Positions 58,201 through 63,885 of a stretch of 64,000 bases of DNA are shown here, piece after piece. The stretch's first letter is position 1; the number at the start of each line of letters is the position of its first letter. The stretch comes from Opisthorchis felineus (lineage: Eukaryota; Platyhelminthes; Trematoda; Opisthorchiida; Opisthorchiidae). The notes under the pieces are model-generated. The model had not been told where the DNA came from. It did not search any database and saw nothing but the letters and a program-made list of their open reading frames with translations. Position numbers and translations under genes: made by a program. The stretch covers positions 945,755 through 1,009,754 of the forward strand of contig SJOL01006480.1 of assembly GCA_004794785.1 (NCBI GenBank). Reading direction: 5' to 3'.

Positions 58201-61076
58201 TGTCGCTGCCAGAAGGTTGGCAACCTACGTGTGGGACGTGATAAAGGACCAAAGAGACAACAAATCGTCTGAACGAAAGAGATAAATAAGGCTAACCTCC
58301 GAATTTGATTGCTGCAACGCATTCAACCGCTGGGCTAGCCTGGATGAGCTCTCCTGTTCCGCACTTAATTGTTGCTGTATGTCACGAATCAGGGCTTCAG
58401 AAGAGGACAATCTGGTTGTTAAAGCTTGCCTTTCACCTAGAACAAACGAAGACAGAGAAGTTGGATATCTGAAAACAGAATAGTCATCGGCTCGAATGAT
58501 GCTTGATGCAGCTTCCGCGATGTACATTTGGTTTATTGGTCGGTGTTTTAATGGTTGTTGTTGTTACCGATATATTGCCAGTAGTTGGTTTAAAAATATC
58601 CTAAAAGAGTCATCCGGAACCCATTCAAATTTTGCCGTAATACCAATTTACAAGTGCGTGAGGACATGTCTGAGGTTTCAGAAATGCGAGGTTTGGTGGA
58701 AACAGTGTTCCAAGAAAGCTGACTACAGATCCAAGCTGAGTAATTCAACAGTTAGCCTTTCCCTTCCCTTCCTCGTTGTTAGCATGACCAGCAGATGGAT
58801 CTACTAAACAGTCAAAGCTGCTTAATGGCGGGAGTAGTGAGAACAAGATAAGATGGAGGCGGAGAAACAGACAGACCTTCCGCTAGGGTCAGTCGATGAG
58901 CGGCCAACCGTTTTTCCTTGGCGAGTTCGTCCTGCACGCGGTTTAGATCGTTTGTCAACTCCTCCACTTGGCGTCCCCGAGCCGCGTACAGAAGTTCTCG
59001 TCGATCTTTTGCATCAATTGGCAGGCCATTTGGCTGTCCGAAGGGAATATGAGATGGAAGATAGCTCTTTTCGCCGTTGTCTAGCTGCAACGGTGTATGC
59101 TGTCCGTTCACTGTAAATAACAAAAATGGAAGACAAGGGGAACTGGTAATGCTAAAGCTGGTGCGCAACATTAAATATATCACGATGAGAAGCGCAAACA
59201 TCTGTCTTTGCCGAGAACCAGTCATACCAAAGTTACTGTTGTTGGGCAGTTAGTCTCTGTTCAAGGCGAAAATATGGAACTTTAATCAACCATAGAGGGT
59301 AAGTGAGCATGATAACCAAATGCACTATAGGGGTTCCATATTGCCAGCGTGAATTCGAACTGCTATGGAGCGAAATAAGCAACAAAACAATTGCACACCA
59401 CGAAATCGAGATAATGCCAAAGGGGAAACTGCATTGCTGACTTTGATGTGTGTATGCAGGGAGAAAACGTGCAAAGTGCAGACCATACTAAATAAAAGCT
59501 ATGGCGATCTCATAAGCAAGGAAAAAAAGCTGCAGTTATTGGACCATTCCATCAAAATGATCCAGTTGACAAAGCAAGTTATTCCCATGGAAGGGAACTG
59601 AAATCAAGAGAAATTCTACATGGTGGTTCATTTACTTATCAATAAAATAAACTCGCCTGGTGTAGTACCAATCTCCCCCACAGGTCCTCGGTGGGTAATG
59701 GGCGATAATTTGATCTCAGCAGCCTTCCGATTACGTCCTTGTCGGTCAGAACTTCCCTCCAAGGAATTCGTCTCGGGGACATTGTCAGACGGCCCGTTTG
59801 ATCGAACGACTGGGGCGTTGGGGGCAACGCTGTAATAATGACTGACCAAGTCAGCGGATGCAACCGACTGGGTCACGTGTGTGTTACGTTCATTGGCTAA
59901 CAGGTCAGCGAAAAGAGCGATTGGGAAAAATACCATTAGGGTTATTGGTAGGGGGATGGGCTAGTTACTTTATGCAGGCCAGAAAGCACGAGGGCTTTGA
60001 AAATCGTAAACGAATCAGGTGTCACTTCGAAATAAATTGAGGAAATATATGCTCAACAAGCACCAGATGATTTAACCTCCCAAAGATGGGAGTCAAACAC
60101 TTGTGCTGGTGTTCACAATGAAAAGGAACTGAAGAATGAACTGTAGAGGACTATTTCCACAGCGACCCTGAGAATGAAGGAGACTACTGCTATAGTACAT
60201 TTAATTTTAGCTGGGCACATTGGATTCCATGTTTTCAAAATAACCTCGAAAATATGAAGGTTATGATACCTTTCCTTGCGCGACTCACTCTCTGACAGTG
60301 GGTCAGAGACATTAGCAAAACTGAGTAAAAATACTATTAACACAAGACTCACTTTGGACTGATGAGGAATTTGAATCACGATCGCGCTGGAAGGCTAAGA
60401 GGTACTGTTGGGAAGCCTCTTCAGGTACTCGCGTGTCCCAGTTGGTGCCGTGGCTATGGTTATATGGAGATCTGTGAAGCAGATTAGCAACCAAAATCAT
60501 TCACACAAAAAGTGAGACACTTTTGTAAGTAACGTTTTTAGGTGTGCCATCGAAAAGGCATGAAGATATTGTATCTCACTGTAAAACAATATGCGCAGAA
60601 AATCCAAATCGTATCGACACTAGCGGTCCACAGGGATAATCTACATTGTCCCACCAGCGGTTACTGAAGTCGTCCACAAAACGTGACTCAACAATAAAGG
60701 GGCAAAAATCTATTGCCTACACAATGGAGATCGAAATGGGATAAGTGAAGATCCAATACACCATAATTTACCTGAATGTTGAGTGGGTGACCACGGGTTG
60801 TTGGCATTTTCGGACATTCTGATCTATTTTTTGATCACCAGGGGATAAAACAGACGGCTTCTTCAAAGAAGCGGCATCGACGTCCGGGCCGATGTTGTTG
60901 TTATTACAACCGAGATCACCAGTAGGTACATCACCAACCACCAATGCCGCGTTTACGAGTACACTGTTGAATTCGTGGTTCGACGTACCAAAAGGACTTG
61001 AAGAAGAGCTGTTGGAGAGTTCCCTCGCTTGTATGCTTGTGTTGCTGCTTGGACTGGACAACGGATCTACAGCGGA
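23732..61076 (-). CDS. CEP152: CEP152/Asterless-like centrosomal coiled-coil protein, 22 exons, about 1621 residues; start codon not found
   Basis: Centriole-duplication scaffold; in animals CEP152/Asterless binds PLK4 and CEP63 at the mother centriole. The 22 exons listed separately join GT-AG (one possible GC-AG) with consistent phases, totalling 4866 nt, an exact multiple of three. Identity rests on two blocks. Across exons 8/9, [20 protein letters not shown] matches human [20 protein letters not shown] without gaps. Across exons 18/19, [19 protein letters not shown] matches human [19 protein letters not shown], with similar charge pattern onwards. [17 protein letters not shown] also matches human [19 protein letters not shown]. 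Order is N-terminal Ser/Asn-rich, long coiled coil, then Ser/Pro-rich tail, as in CEP152. Length is close to the human protein. No PLK4-binding N-terminus is seen, so upstream exons are missing. A generic coiled-coil protein is the alternative. Confidence 0.85.
24336..24726 (-). CDS. CEP152: CEP152-like exon 21 (Ser/Pro/Thr-rich tail)
   Basis: Acceptor TTCCATTGTAG with a long pyrimidine tract; donor AACGAG|GTGACC. It encodes [20 protein letters not shown], then [20 protein letters not shown] and [14 protein letters not shown]. It is a disordered, basic/phospho-acceptor-rich region. Assignment rests on phase, strand and composition rather than homology. Confidence 0.72.
24727..26487 (-). other. 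CEP152-like intron with two unproven candidate exons
   Basis: A minus-strand frame ending at a donor GCTAAG|GTAAGC near 25161 encodes [20 protein letters not shown] and RSLLMAK, phase 0 in and out if spliced at AATGCAG. Just beyond, TAAGCCC could end a 30-nt intron and open a frame with [20 protein letters not shown]. Either could be an extra coding exon between exons 20 and 21; neither has homology that I recognise. Confidence 0.3.
26488..26842 (-). CDS. CEP152: CEP152-like exon 20 (alternative donor at 26476)
   Basis: Acceptor CTCGTTATAG. It encodes [20 protein letters not shown], then [20 protein letters not shown] and SAAEEE. Donors GAG|GTAAGA (after 26488) and CAG|GTATCT (after 26476) both keep phase 0; the second adds four residues. 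It is assigned to the same gene because its phase fits exon 19 and its composition continues the Ser-rich tail. Confidence 0.78.
26843..27856. other. CEP152-like intron, nothing recognised
   Basis: Several similar short motifs (GATTAATCGGAT and GGATTAATCGG type, near 27510, 27770) recur, suggesting a diverged local repeat. No gene or RNA identified. Confidence 0.45.
27857..28214 (-). CDS. CEP152: CEP152-like exon 19 (conserved C-terminal block)
   Basis: Acceptor GTTTCTTACAG. It encodes [20 protein letters not shown], then [20 protein letters not shown], matching human [20 protein letters not shown] and its continuation. A Ser/Pro-rich linker follows. The donor ACAAA|GTAATT leaves AA, which exon 20 completes. 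If unspliced, a stop at 27853-27855 would end the protein here, so an early-terminating isoform is possible. Confidence 0.88.
28853..29850 (+). mobile_element. LINE 3' half (post-RT region and tail), decayed, split by a SINE
   Basis: Before the SINE the frame reads [20 protein letters not shown], then [19 protein letters not shown]. After it come [16 protein letters not shown], then [36 protein letters not shown] and GPRD in several frames with stops. These are the post-RT motifs of the non-LTR retrotransposons that I associate with flukes. The 3' tail ATGGTTGTATGGAAGTGAAT lies near 29772. It is dead through frameshifts, stops and the insertion, and lies antisense in a CEP152 intron. Confidence 0.88.
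29064..29256 (-). mobile_element. tRNA-derived SINE inserted in a LINE
   Basis: On the minus strand: GGCTCAGTGGTTAGAGCACG (A box), GACCGGAAGGTCTGTGGTTC then GAACCCAACCTCTGC (B box), CTTGGGCAACTTGACAG, GCACCGAAAGGGTGTTTCAG and an ATT-rich 3' end. It is about 193 bp and one of the best-preserved copies. The tRNA-like part cannot be a working tRNA gene because the body is a composite repeat. Confidence 0.9.
30543..30767 (-). pseudogene. Possible LINE endonuclease-domain fragment
   Basis: The frame encodes [20 protein letters not shown], then [20 protein letters not shown]. The FRF-x-YVYRPS pattern resembles the strand preceding the C(V/A)YRPP motif of APE-type endonucleases in non-LTR elements. 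No catalytic residues are visible in this short piece. Confidence 0.4.
31182..31234. repeat. (TA)n microsatellite with one undetermined base
   Basis: About 53 nt of alternating TA, interrupted by an N at 31199. The true length is uncertain in the assembly. The short ORFs across it are artefacts. Confidence 0.95.
31378..31726 (-). CDS. CEP152: CEP152-like exon 18
   Basis: Acceptor TTGTTCCAG, donor TTAAAG|GTAGGT. It encodes [20 protein letters not shown], an acidic linker, [20 protein letters not shown], then [15 protein letters not shown]. The last part joins exon 19 to form the second conserved CEP152 block. Confidence 0.9.
31727..32690. other. CEP152-like intron, nothing recognised
   Basis: No known repeat. 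An 88-codon + strand frame at 32577-32843 is the shadow of exon 17. Confidence 0.55.
32691..32972 (-). CDS. CEP152: CEP152-like exon 17
   Basis: Acceptor TTTTTTCTCAG. It encodes [20 protein letters not shown], then [20 protein letters not shown] and [20 protein letters not shown]. The HC..C pattern followed by basic coil resembles human CCGHCFQELEKAKQECQDL. Two phase-0 donors exist: ACAAT|GTGCGT after 32691, and TTCAG|GTTTTG after 32802. The longer form keeps the basic coil and is preferred. Confidence 0.75.
33110..33144. repeat. (CAT)n microsatellite
   Basis: About 11 CAT/ATC triplets with two interruptions. Confidence 0.9.
33934..34124 (+). mobile_element. tRNA-derived SINE, well preserved
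   Basis: GAGGTTGCTCAATGGTTAGA then GCGCAAATTT (A-box region), GACCGGAAGGTCCGTGGTTC then GAACCCCACCTCTGCC (B box), GTCTAGGCTTGGGCAACCTG, GCAGTATCCCAGCCGTCGTG, GGGTGGCATGGCAGCTAAGC, and GTTACAGCTGAACGGTTATC with a T/A-rich 3' end. It gives the consensus order for the other copies. Confidence 0.92.
34947..35071 (-). CDS. CEP152: CEP152-like exon 16 (tandem TAG/CAG acceptor)
   Basis: Donor AAACA|GTAAGT, phase 0 out. It follows the longest intron of the gene (6.2 kb). It encodes [20 protein letters not shown], then [15 protein letters not shown]. The acceptor reads CATAGCAG, so splicing at 35071 or 35068 differs by one Ala with frame kept. It is weakly conserved linker and is placed by phase. Confidence 0.75.
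35072..36109. other. CEP152-like intron 15, right-hand unannotated part
   Basis: An open frame of 116 codons at 35533-35883 (+) is unrecognised and has no homology or splice support. Nothing else identified. Confidence 0.5.
36110..36615 (-). mobile_element. LINE 3' half fragment with tail, minus strand
   Basis: The frame encodes [20 protein letters not shown], then [20 protein letters not shown] and [10 protein letters not shown], then CLNECLEM in another frame, the same post-RT block as at 29.3-29.6 kb. The 3' tail (inverted) with AACATTGATATGATGCTGTC lies at 36120-36210. It is in sense orientation with the host CEP152 intron and is clearly decayed. Confidence 0.85.
36616..41314. other. CEP152-like intron 15, left-hand unannotated part
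   Basis: No gene recognised. A perfect 9-bp hairpin (CAGGCTCCC, loop AGAC) lies at 40681-40702, inside what looks like an unidentified repeat around 40640-41000. A 127-codon minus frame at 39049-39432 has no recognisable motif. TGCAAATGAGTGTAGAATGG near 36842 may be another tail relic of the hammerhead family. Confidence 0.45.
41315..41429 (-). CDS. CEP152: CEP152-like exon 15
   Basis: Acceptor CCTGCCCTTAG, donor CCCTCG|GTGTGT. It encodes [20 protein letters not shown], then [18 protein letters not shown]. The first part matches human [20 protein letters not shown]. It leaves one G, giving exactly the phase that exon 16 needs. Confidence 0.82.
41735..41794 (-). CDS. CEP152: CEP152-like exon 14 (60-nt micro-exon)
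   Basis: Acceptor GCCACACAG, donor AATCAG|GTGATT; exactly 20 codons, phase 0 on both sides, encoding [20 protein letters not shown]. It is separated from exon 13 by only 84 nt. Being a multiple of three it could be skipped without frameshift. Confidence 0.85.
41879..41981 (-). CDS. CEP152: CEP152-like exon 13 (coiled coil)
   Basis: Acceptor GTCCGAACAG, donor CTTGAG|GTGAGT. The first base completes Arg with CG from exon 12. It encodes [20 protein letters not shown], then [14 protein letters not shown]. Confidence 0.9.
42681..42862 (-). mobile_element. tRNA-derived SINE
   Basis: On the minus strand: GAGGTAGCTCAGTGTATAAG (A box), GACCGGAAGGTTCGTGGTTC then GAGCCTAACCTCTGC (B box), then GAGCAACCTGCCAGCCCTCG and GTGGTGTTTCAACTGAAC with an ATT-rich 3' end. 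Moderately diverged and shortened in the middle. Confidence 0.85.
43427..43662 (-). CDS. CEP152: CEP152-like exon 12 (Ala/Glu/Arg-rich coiled coil)
   Basis: Acceptor CACCCATCTAG, donor GCACG|GTAAGT leaving CG. It encodes [20 protein letters not shown], then [20 protein letters not shown] and [20 protein letters not shown]. It is highly charged single-helix coil. Confidence 0.9.
43663..45253. other. CEP152-like intron, nothing firm
   Basis: A stretch at 43870-43920 (-) reads [14 protein letters not shown] before a GTGTGAGT, but its phase cannot fit between exons 11 and 12. No repeats recognised. Confidence 0.5.
45254..45391 (-). CDS. CEP152: CEP152-like exon 11 (coiled coil)
   Basis: Acceptor TCATCCTCAG, donor TTACGA|GTAAGT; 46 codons, phase 0 on both sides. 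It encodes [20 protein letters not shown], then [19 protein letters not shown]. Confidence 0.9.
45392..46850. other. CEP152-like intron, unannotated part
   Basis: No gene recognised. The inverted pair TGATTGGTTG and CCACCAATCA near 45837-45870 is a weak hairpin in an otherwise unremarkable stretch. Confidence 0.45.
46860..47340 (+). pseudogene. Penelope-like element reverse transcriptase, decayed
   Basis: Across two frames the + strand gives [14 protein letters not shown] (compare the (M)GSPLSP motif of these RTs), then [17 protein letters not shown], a stop, then [16 protein letters not shown] and [18 protein letters not shown]. The order FLDT..PDGS / VY..P....YLHFHS / (K)R.LVKTL..R is the C-terminal RT signature of Penelope-like elements. 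At least one stop and frameshifts make it dead. Degraded sequence may continue to about 47700. It lies antisense in a CEP152 intron. Confidence 0.65.
47990..48287 (-). CDS. CEP152: CEP152-like exon 10
   Basis: Donor TTGCAG|GTGAGA is clear. The frame is open upstream well past the first ATG. The acceptor that matches the incoming phase is CAACCTCAAG before 48287; a stronger-looking TTTCTTTCAG 43 nt upstream is out of phase with exon 9. It encodes a Ser/Pro linker, then [20 protein letters not shown] and [20 protein letters not shown], which resumes the coiled coil. Confidence 0.8.
48288..51104. other. CEP152-like intron with one unassigned 148-codon frame
   Basis: A 148-codon minus frame at 48525-48971 includes [20 protein letters not shown] and [20 protein letters not shown]. 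Its composition looks protein-like but I cannot name it, and it is not needed between exons 9 and 10. A short ACACACAC run lies near 48990. Nothing else recognised. Confidence 0.4.
51105..51442 (-). CDS. CEP152: CEP152-like exon 9 (conserved LREQISLYE motif)
   Basis: Acceptor CCTTTTCCAG, donor TTTCAG|GTTGGT. It opens with [20 protein letters not shown], matching human [20 protein letters not shown]. It continues into a basic/polar linker ([20 protein letters not shown], then [20 protein letters not shown]), also as in CEP152, where the coiled coil is interrupted after this motif. 112 codons plus two bases. Confidence 0.93.
51686..51774 (+). ncRNA. Hammerhead ribozyme, catalytic G8 lost
   Basis: Nearly identical to 8566-8654 in stems II, III and the long stem I, but the core reads CTGATTA: the G8 position, the general acid/base guanine, is T. 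The last stem I pair is also lost (GCCTAG). It is expected to be inactive, and is antisense to CEP152. Confidence 0.75.
52651..53074 (-). pseudogene. Unassigned protein-like ORFs, probably one frameshifted frame
   Basis: Frame one (52880-53074) gives [20 protein letters not shown] with a CxxC, then [20 protein letters not shown]. The overlapping frame two (52651-52992) gives [20 protein letters not shown], then [20 protein letters not shown] and [15 protein letters not shown]. Together they look like a small zinc-binding-type protein broken by a frameshift, perhaps a retrocopy. I do not recognise the family. It cannot be a CEP152 exon, because exons 8 and 9 align gaplessly across it. Confidence 0.35.
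53143..53448 (+). repeat. 309-bp dispersed repeat, copy 2
   Basis: Same orientation as and near-identical to 2878-3186. Substitutions are few (for example GATGAGGCATG for GATGACGCATG). It lies antisense in a CEP152 intron. Confidence 0.85.
54553..54644 (-). CDS. CEP152: CEP152-like exon 8 (conserved core, first half)
   Basis: Acceptor TCATCAACAG, donor CTGCAG|GTCGGT, phase 0 out. It encodes [20 protein letters not shown], then [10 protein letters not shown]. Joined to exon 9 it aligns gaplessly with human [20 protein letters not shown] followed by NMNKALQEEL, one of the two anchors for the CEP152 call. Confidence 0.9.
55519..55650 (+). mobile_element. tRNA-derived SINE, 3' truncated
   Basis: GATAGCTCAGTGGTTAAGGC then GCGAACTTACTGACTGGAAGG (A-box part), B box partly deleted, then TCTGCATCTCGACTGCTCCT and GGGAAACCTGGCAGCATC. 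The 3' tail is missing. Confidence 0.75.
56188..56372 (+). mobile_element. tRNA-derived SINE
   Basis: GAGCTAGGTGGTTAGAGCGC, GACCGGAAGATCCGTGGTTC then TAACCCGACCTCTGCATC, GTCTAGGCTTGGGCAACCTG, GGGTGGCATGGCAGTTAGGC, GTTACAGCTGAACGATTAC and a T-run. Full length with few changes. Confidence 0.9.
56710..56857 (-). CDS. CEP152: CEP152-like exon 7 (coiled coil)
   Basis: Acceptor GTCCTGCAG, donor CCTCTG|GTAAGC. It encodes [20 protein letters not shown], then [20 protein letters not shown]. It leaves one base of a split codon that exon 8 completes as Ala. Confidence 0.9.
57090..57290 (-). CDS. CEP152: CEP152-like exon 6 (coiled coil)
   Basis: Acceptor ACTCCCACAG, donor GAAAAG|GTAACT; 67 codons, phase 0 on both sides. 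It encodes [20 protein letters not shown], then [20 protein letters not shown] and [13 protein letters not shown]. Leu/Ala heptads are continuous. Confidence 0.9.
57291..58296. other. CEP152-like intron, nothing recognised
   Basis: An 82-codon + frame at 57934-58182 has no recognisable feature. The same holds for the other short introns at 58437-58876, 59111-59656, 59897-60352 and 60472-60771. Confidence 0.5.
58297..58436 (-). CDS. CEP152: CEP152-like exon 5 (coiled coil)
   Basis: Acceptor TTTGTTCTAG, donor TCGGAG|GTTAGC, phase 0 out. It encodes [20 protein letters not shown], then [20 protein letters not shown]. It is classic heptad coiled coil rich in Gln and Leu. Confidence 0.88.
58877..59110 (-). 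CDS. CEP152: CEP152-like exon 4 (start of coiled coil)
   Basis: Acceptor TTATTTACAG, donor GCGGAAG|GTCTGT. It encodes [18 protein letters not shown], then [20 protein letters not shown] and [21 protein letters not shown]. Heptad-type Leu spacing begins here. The donor is weak after the GT, but phase and frame fit both neighbours. Confidence 0.85.
59657..59896 (-). CDS. CEP152: CEP152-like exon 3 (GC donor, or GT donor at 59636)
   Basis: Acceptor GACCTGTTAG. It encodes [20 protein letters not shown] through [18 protein letters not shown]. Two donors keep the same phase: a GC site CCAG|GCGAGT after 59657 and a GT site ATAA|GTAAAT after 59636. The longer form would add seven mostly hydrophobic residues, so I prefer the GC site, without certainty. 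Confidence 0.7.
60353..60471 (-). CDS. CEP152: CEP152-like exon 2
   Basis: Acceptor GCTTCACAG, donor CCAAA|GTGAGT. The first base completes Arg with the AG of exon 1. It encodes [20 protein letters not shown], then [19 protein letters not shown]. It is disordered and polar, consistent with the N-terminal region. Confidence 0.75.
60772..61076 (-). CDS. CEP152: CEP152-like exon 1 of those seen (Ser/Asn-rich)
   Basis: Acceptor TTCACTGTCAG before 61076; donor ACATTCAG|GTAAAT after 60772, leaving AG. It encodes a low-complexity stretch beginning [16 protein letters not shown] with a Ser run and an Asn run. The frame stays open a little further upstream but has no ATG there, so this is not the first coding exon. 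Confidence 0.75.
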
Positions 61077-62600
61077 CTGACAGTGAAATAGTGGTAAGTT
61101 TGTAGCTCGCCTGTACACATGGAGTGTCTATTGGCAGACTTTCTTTTGTTAATCTTAAGCTGCTTGTACAGCGTAATGTCAATCTATACCAAGAAGCACA
61201 ATAAGGCATTTCGTTAGTAGTCGCGTGCAGTTCGCAAATCCTGACGTCACATGAAACCAGCGGCCAACAATATGGCCGTTCAATACTGCAACTAAAAACG
61301 ATGGGTGGCTGATCAGCAATAACCAACTTGCACTGACCCCTACTCAAAGATAGAGTGCAGAATGCGTCTGTGAACATCTCATATGTGAAACCGCCTTAGA
61401 AGCTCCCCACTGATGGTTCATCCACAAGCTTTGCAGTGCCTCTCACCCTGCTCGTTAAGGTTAGCCCAATTAAGAGATGCGTTTCTTAGTCAACCGCGAT
61501 GTACAAAGGTTAGAATTTATTACTTATTGTTCCGTATAAAGTATATCCATGGAGAACGGTGTTTCAACACAAGATACACCGATTAAGCAACTACAGAACA
61601 CGATGTTCAAAAGAAAAGATTAGGTGTCTACTGATGACGTAATGAAACTTTCTGCAACTATGTGGGTTCACTTCGCGTCATTGTTCGCATTCGGTTTGTT
61701 TTGTGTCGGCTGTAAAAGGCTCACCAGGATTTTCACGTACAAACTATCAACAAACAACCTACAGAGAACGAAGTTCTCTTGTCAGAAGATAATTTTGAAT
61801 AAAAAAACTCGACCACATATGATACGGATGAATGAATAAATTCTCAATTCATGAGAATCCAAAGCACGAGCAAAAACGGAGGAAGTTGACGAGTAGCTTC
61901 ACAAGTAGCCCAAGAATGGAGGAGTCCACGGAGAAAAATAGCAAAGGAATGGAACAGATTCATCGTTTATACGCAGCCCCATCCACACCCCCTTCATCAG
62001 CCAGACAACTTTGGAGTTAATTGGAATATTCACAAAGACGATAGCTCCACTGCCACCACATGTGACCAGAATAATTCGGACCTTTGAGCTGCTCAGAATC
62101 GGCTACCCTGGCAACGCACCCTGACATCCAGTGGATTAATCATCAGTTTAGCTTTTAAACCGTGAGCCGTGTACGTGTGTACGGTGGGTCAGGTAGAGCA
62201 CCTATTGGCAGCAGAGTGTAGGACAGAGGACGAGCAGAAAAGCAGATGAAAAAAGACGAGAGGACGGCAAGTTAATGAGTAGGAGCGATAAGATGCAATA
62301 GCGCACTGGTTGCTTGGCATCGAGGTGGTGACCACTGCTAACCATTGATGTGGTGGGTCTCCAATAATCCAACCCCATAAATGATATACACAAGTGTAAC
62401 TAAGACCTTTGGTTATATCCTTTATAAGCCGTCTTTAGATTTTGCATAGTCCATACTGCGGTACCTTTCAGGCAGTGAACTATCTAGAGCTGCACGGCAG
62501 CAGTGGAAACTCGTGCTTAACCACCACGAAAACATGGTGAAGGTCTAGTAAATTAAAAGGTTGAAGAGTGGGAAATTATTGAAAAACCTTTAACTTAGAA
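61077..62600. other. Upstream of the first CEP152-like exon seen, nothing recognised
   Basis: Expected to hold intron and possibly the first exon(s) or promoter of the minus-strand gene, but no ATG exon with a good donor was found. A 148-codon minus frame at 60931-61377 overlaps exon 1 in another frame and is discounted. A short segment near 62330 (GCTAACCATTGATGTGGTGG) recurs near 33380, marking another dispersed repeat. Confidence 0.4.
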
Positions 62601-62655
62601 AGGAAGACAACCAAAAGGGAGGTGCATACACATATACGTAATGCACTACTCATAA

Positions 62656-62744
62656 GGTTGCTGAAAATTCTTCGACAGCCCACGACCGGTTTCGCCCTTC
62701 TTGGGGTTCATCAGGTATGCGCAGTCCCCGAGTTTCCGTCAACC
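62656..62744 (-). ncRNA. Hammerhead ribozyme, core present, stems weakened
   Basis: On the minus strand: CTGATGA (complement of 62708-62714) and GAAA are intact. The first stem II pair is A opposite C, and stem I reads GCATAC against GTGGGC with one mismatch. The long outer stem I (GGTTG/CAACC and AAACTC opposite GAATTT) is kept, with one wobble pair. Activity is uncertain. Confidence 0.7.
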
Positions 62745-62962
62745 TTATGTTCTACTTGAAACCAAATTGCACGAAATTAGCGAAATACACTCATTTGCAA
62801 ACAAATTTGGTTTTGCGAGAGACTTGCCTGGAACCCAGCTGAATCTCTCGTCTGTGATGTTTCCAGGCAACTGCATGTGCTGCACCAGGCCGCCTCATGT
62901 TTCAGTTGGTACGATATTCGAGATATCGCGATACATGTATATTCGTAATGCACTACTCATAA

Positions 62963-63011
62963 GGTTGCTGAAAATACTTCGACAGCCCACGACCGGTTTC
63001 GCCCTTCTTGG
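62963..63011 (-). ncRNA. Truncated hammerhead (3' half only)
   Basis: On the minus strand it keeps AAGAAGGGCGAAACCGGTCG and the 3' stem I strand, but lacks CTGATGA and the 5' stem. It is a junction with another part of the repeat unit and is inactive alone. Confidence 0.7.
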
Positions 63012-63147
63012 AAACATCACAGACGAGAGATTCAGCTGGGTTCCAGGTGAGTCGCAAAACCAAATTTGTTTGCAAATGAGTGTCTTTCGCTAAGGTGTAT
63101 ACACCTTCCAAAATCAGCGAAATAGCCGTAGGGTTCCAAATCACATC

Positions 63148-63203
63148 TTCGGGAGGCATGACAGCTGGGCACCAAAAGGGTGTTGCAGCTGAACGTAGGA
63201 GAA
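63148..63203 (+). mobile_element. SINE 3'-tail fragment
   Basis: GGGAGGCATGACAGCTGGGC, then ACCAAAAGGGTGTTGCAGCT and GAACGTAGG, matches the last third of the SINE copies only. Confidence 0.55.
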
Positions 63204-63687
63204 TTATGTGGACCCCACTCAGGAAGCAACGGAGATCCCACTGCGCCCAAATGACAGCAGCCGCTTTTACTTGGTGTCACGATGTCACGGTTTATCCTCC
63301 GATGACCTTCATCGGCAATGGTGTGGCGTTGAAAACATGACTTTTTTCGGTGGACGATCGTCGGGCAGTCCTACATGTCCAAACGACCTCAACCTGACCA
63401 GCCTAATCTGCTGCTCTAGTCAACTGACCCACTACCCAGTACCTGGTGAGGGACGCAAGCGGTTAACGCCTATTATGTTGAGAAGATATTGATGTCAAGA
63501 CGTTTGGAGAGTTATGGGGTCTTCACATAGGAGAAGCAAGACTTAACAGCCAAACTGTAAGACTGGTGTCACGGGTGTTTTTTAAACGTAGTCCTTAGCT
63601 TCATCGACACCTGTTCCTGAAGCCAGAGATGACACAAGTCGGTGAATACTACTTGTACTATTATGAGGCACGTAAAGAATTCAGCTG

Positions 63688-63880
63688 TCACAACACAGCA
63701 AAGTGTACGCAGCTGTCAAGATAGGCGAACCTGACAACAACCTTGAGCTCCTCAAAGAAATGCAAGGGATGGGAAGTGCGAAGCGTACATCTAAGAAAGG
63801 GACCAGCAGTTTGTGCTGATGCATAATCGCCAGATAACAGAACAATGTCATCCGCGTAATTCAATTCCATTAATAACTCC
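63688..63880 (-). pseudogene. LINE reverse transcriptase fragment (YADD motif)
   Basis: The frame reads MELNYADDIVLLSGDYASAQ. Y-A-D-D-I-V-L-L is the catalytic block of non-LTR retrotransposon RTs. The rest of the frame decays. Upstream on the minus strand it is interrupted by the SINE at 63886. It is probably the same LINE family as at 28.9 and 36.3 kb, which show its 3' part. Confidence 0.8.
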
Positions 63881-63885
63881 CCAGA

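Larger units (their letters stand above)
62640..63085 (-). repeat. Tandem hammerhead-containing repeat, about 1.4 units of 307 bp
   Basis: ATGCACTACTCATAAGGTTG starts at 62641 and again at 62948, 307 bp apart. Between them lie TTTGCAAACAAATTTGGTTT, GAACCCAGCTGAATCTCTCG, TGATGTTTCCAGGCAACTGC and GCCGCCTCATGTTTCAGTTG, the same blocks as in the palindrome arms. The second unit joins abruptly at CTTCTTGG|AAACATCACA. Confidence 0.85.

Noticed and set aside
60931..61377. 148-codon minus frame as the CEP152 start exon
   Set aside because: It overlaps exon 1 in a different frame from the one that joins exon 2.
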